Assembly: GCA_018669795.1 (NCBI GenBank)
Contig: JABHSQ010000007.1
Coordinates: 1-64,000, forward strand
Direction: 5' to 3'
Source: Flavobacteriaceae bacterium
Lineage (GTDB): Bacteria; Bacteroidota; Bacteroidia; Flavobacteriales; Flavobacteriaceae
DNA: 64,000 nucleotides
In this document: in pieces, positions 63,656 through 64,000 of the stretch
Layout: each line of letters starts with the position of its first letter
Position numbering within the stretch: position 1 is the first letter of the stretch
Notes under the pieces: model-generated
Databases searched by the model: none
Told to the model about the DNA's origin: nothing
What the model saw: the letters and a program-made list of their open reading frames with translations, nothing else
Translations under genes and position numbers: made by a program

Positions 63656-64000
63656 ATGAAAACTAAATCTCAAAAGATTGGTTTACTAACCACAACTTCT
63701 TTGGTAGTTGGTAATATGATAGGTGTAGGAATATTTGTTTTACCTGCGGTATTATCAAACTATGGCAGTGTAAGCTTATTAGGATGGCTATTTACTGCTA
63801 CTGGGGCTTTAATTTTAGCAAAAATATTTAGTAACTTTAGTAAGATCATTGTTAGTAAAAGTGGTGGTCCTTATGTATACTCAAAAGCGGGATTTGGTGA
63901 TTTTATAGGATTTTTGGTTGCTTGGGGTTATTGGATTGCCTGTTGGGTAGGTAACGGAGCAATTGCAATAGCAATAATAGGTGCAGCAAGCTTTTTTATT
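63656..64000 (+). CDS. APC-family amino acid permease, N-terminal part (runs off the window)
   Basis: 115 codons from the ATG at 63656 to the window end, with no stop. MKTKSQKIGLLTTTSLVVGNMIGVGIFVLPAVLSNYGSVSLLGW holds the first membrane segment with the GNMIGVGIF motif of the APC superfamily; at least three more segments follow (about 40-60, 80-100 and 100-115). TATTTTCG at 63611-63618 is a possible -7 element. Divergent from the Rieske oxygenase gene, so it may import that enzyme's substrate. Confidence 0.85.
   Translation, partial: MKTKSQKIGLLTTTSLVVGNMIGVGIFVLPAVLSNYGSVSLLGWLFTATGALILAKIFSNFSKIIVSKSGGPYVYSKAGFGDFIGFLVAWGYWIACWVGNGAIAIAIIGAASFFI

Overview
The window is a gene-dense, AT-rich stretch of a Flavobacteriaceae (Bacteroidota) chromosome, probably from a marine or other free-living species. 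The evidence is the gene content: gldE and gldD, three proteins with type IX secretion (T9SS) sorting tails, three TonB-dependent receptors, the split atpD-atpC pair, and families largely confined to Bacteroidota (DUF3098, DUF3127, DUF4271, DUF4296, DUF4301). The promoters fit too: many genes start just after a TAnnTTTG element, the Bacteroidota -7 motif, and few have a Shine-Dalgarno sequence. I see no prophage, insertion sequence, CRISPR array, rRNA or tRNA.

Layout. 1-6.6 kb: end of a TonB receptor, an SGNH-like lipoprotein, atpD-atpC, and a second TonB receptor. 6.6-10.1 kb, minus strand: a DUF2938-type membrane protein, recX, rng, an unlisted 30-residue basic protein gene and an HU/IHF gene. 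10.2-13.6 kb: mutY-ssb-gldE-gldD. 13.7-17.4 kb: an HMA-domain lipoprotein, an EamA transporter, rplU-rpmA and two secreted proteins. 17.5-25.2 kb: ahcY, a phosphopantetheinyl transferase, a PnuC-type transporter, a NadR-like kinase, DUF4301, arfB, and a TPP riboswitch ahead of a TonB receptor that is therefore probably for thiamine. 25.2-33.9 kb: greA-HIT, an orphan histidine kinase, a flavin reductase, DUF3127, aat, a secreted peptidylarginine-deiminase-like protein, tag, a thioredoxin-fold protein and a TonB-like protein.

34-46 kb: truB-uppP-DUF3098-ftsX (minus strand), leuS, a zinc peptidase, a gene relic, a saccharopine-dehydrogenase-like enzyme, DUF423, pckA, hemD and DUF4271. 46-59 kb: a dolichol-phosphate-mannose-synthase-like glycosyltransferase, dihydroorotase, DUF4296, an epimerase, tyrS, a 54-residue membrane protein, a LuxE-like protein, a T9SS cargo protein, a two-component pair, trmB, a LysE exporter, an MGMT-like protein, a Mrp-type ATPase and a NifU-like protein. 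59-64 kb: acsA, a glutaryl-CoA-dehydrogenase-type enzyme, a Rieske oxygenase and the start of an amino-acid permease.

Most of the window is core metabolism and housekeeping. I did not find a clearly new multi-gene system. The best leads are small or regulatory: two unlisted small genes (30 and 54 codons), two gene relics, a palindrome between the divergent HU and mutY promoters, a terminator-like hairpin in the greA leader, a bL21 with an extra C-terminal domain, a reversal of the usual SSB-tail pattern between SSB and DUF3127, and a PPAD-like secreted deiminase.
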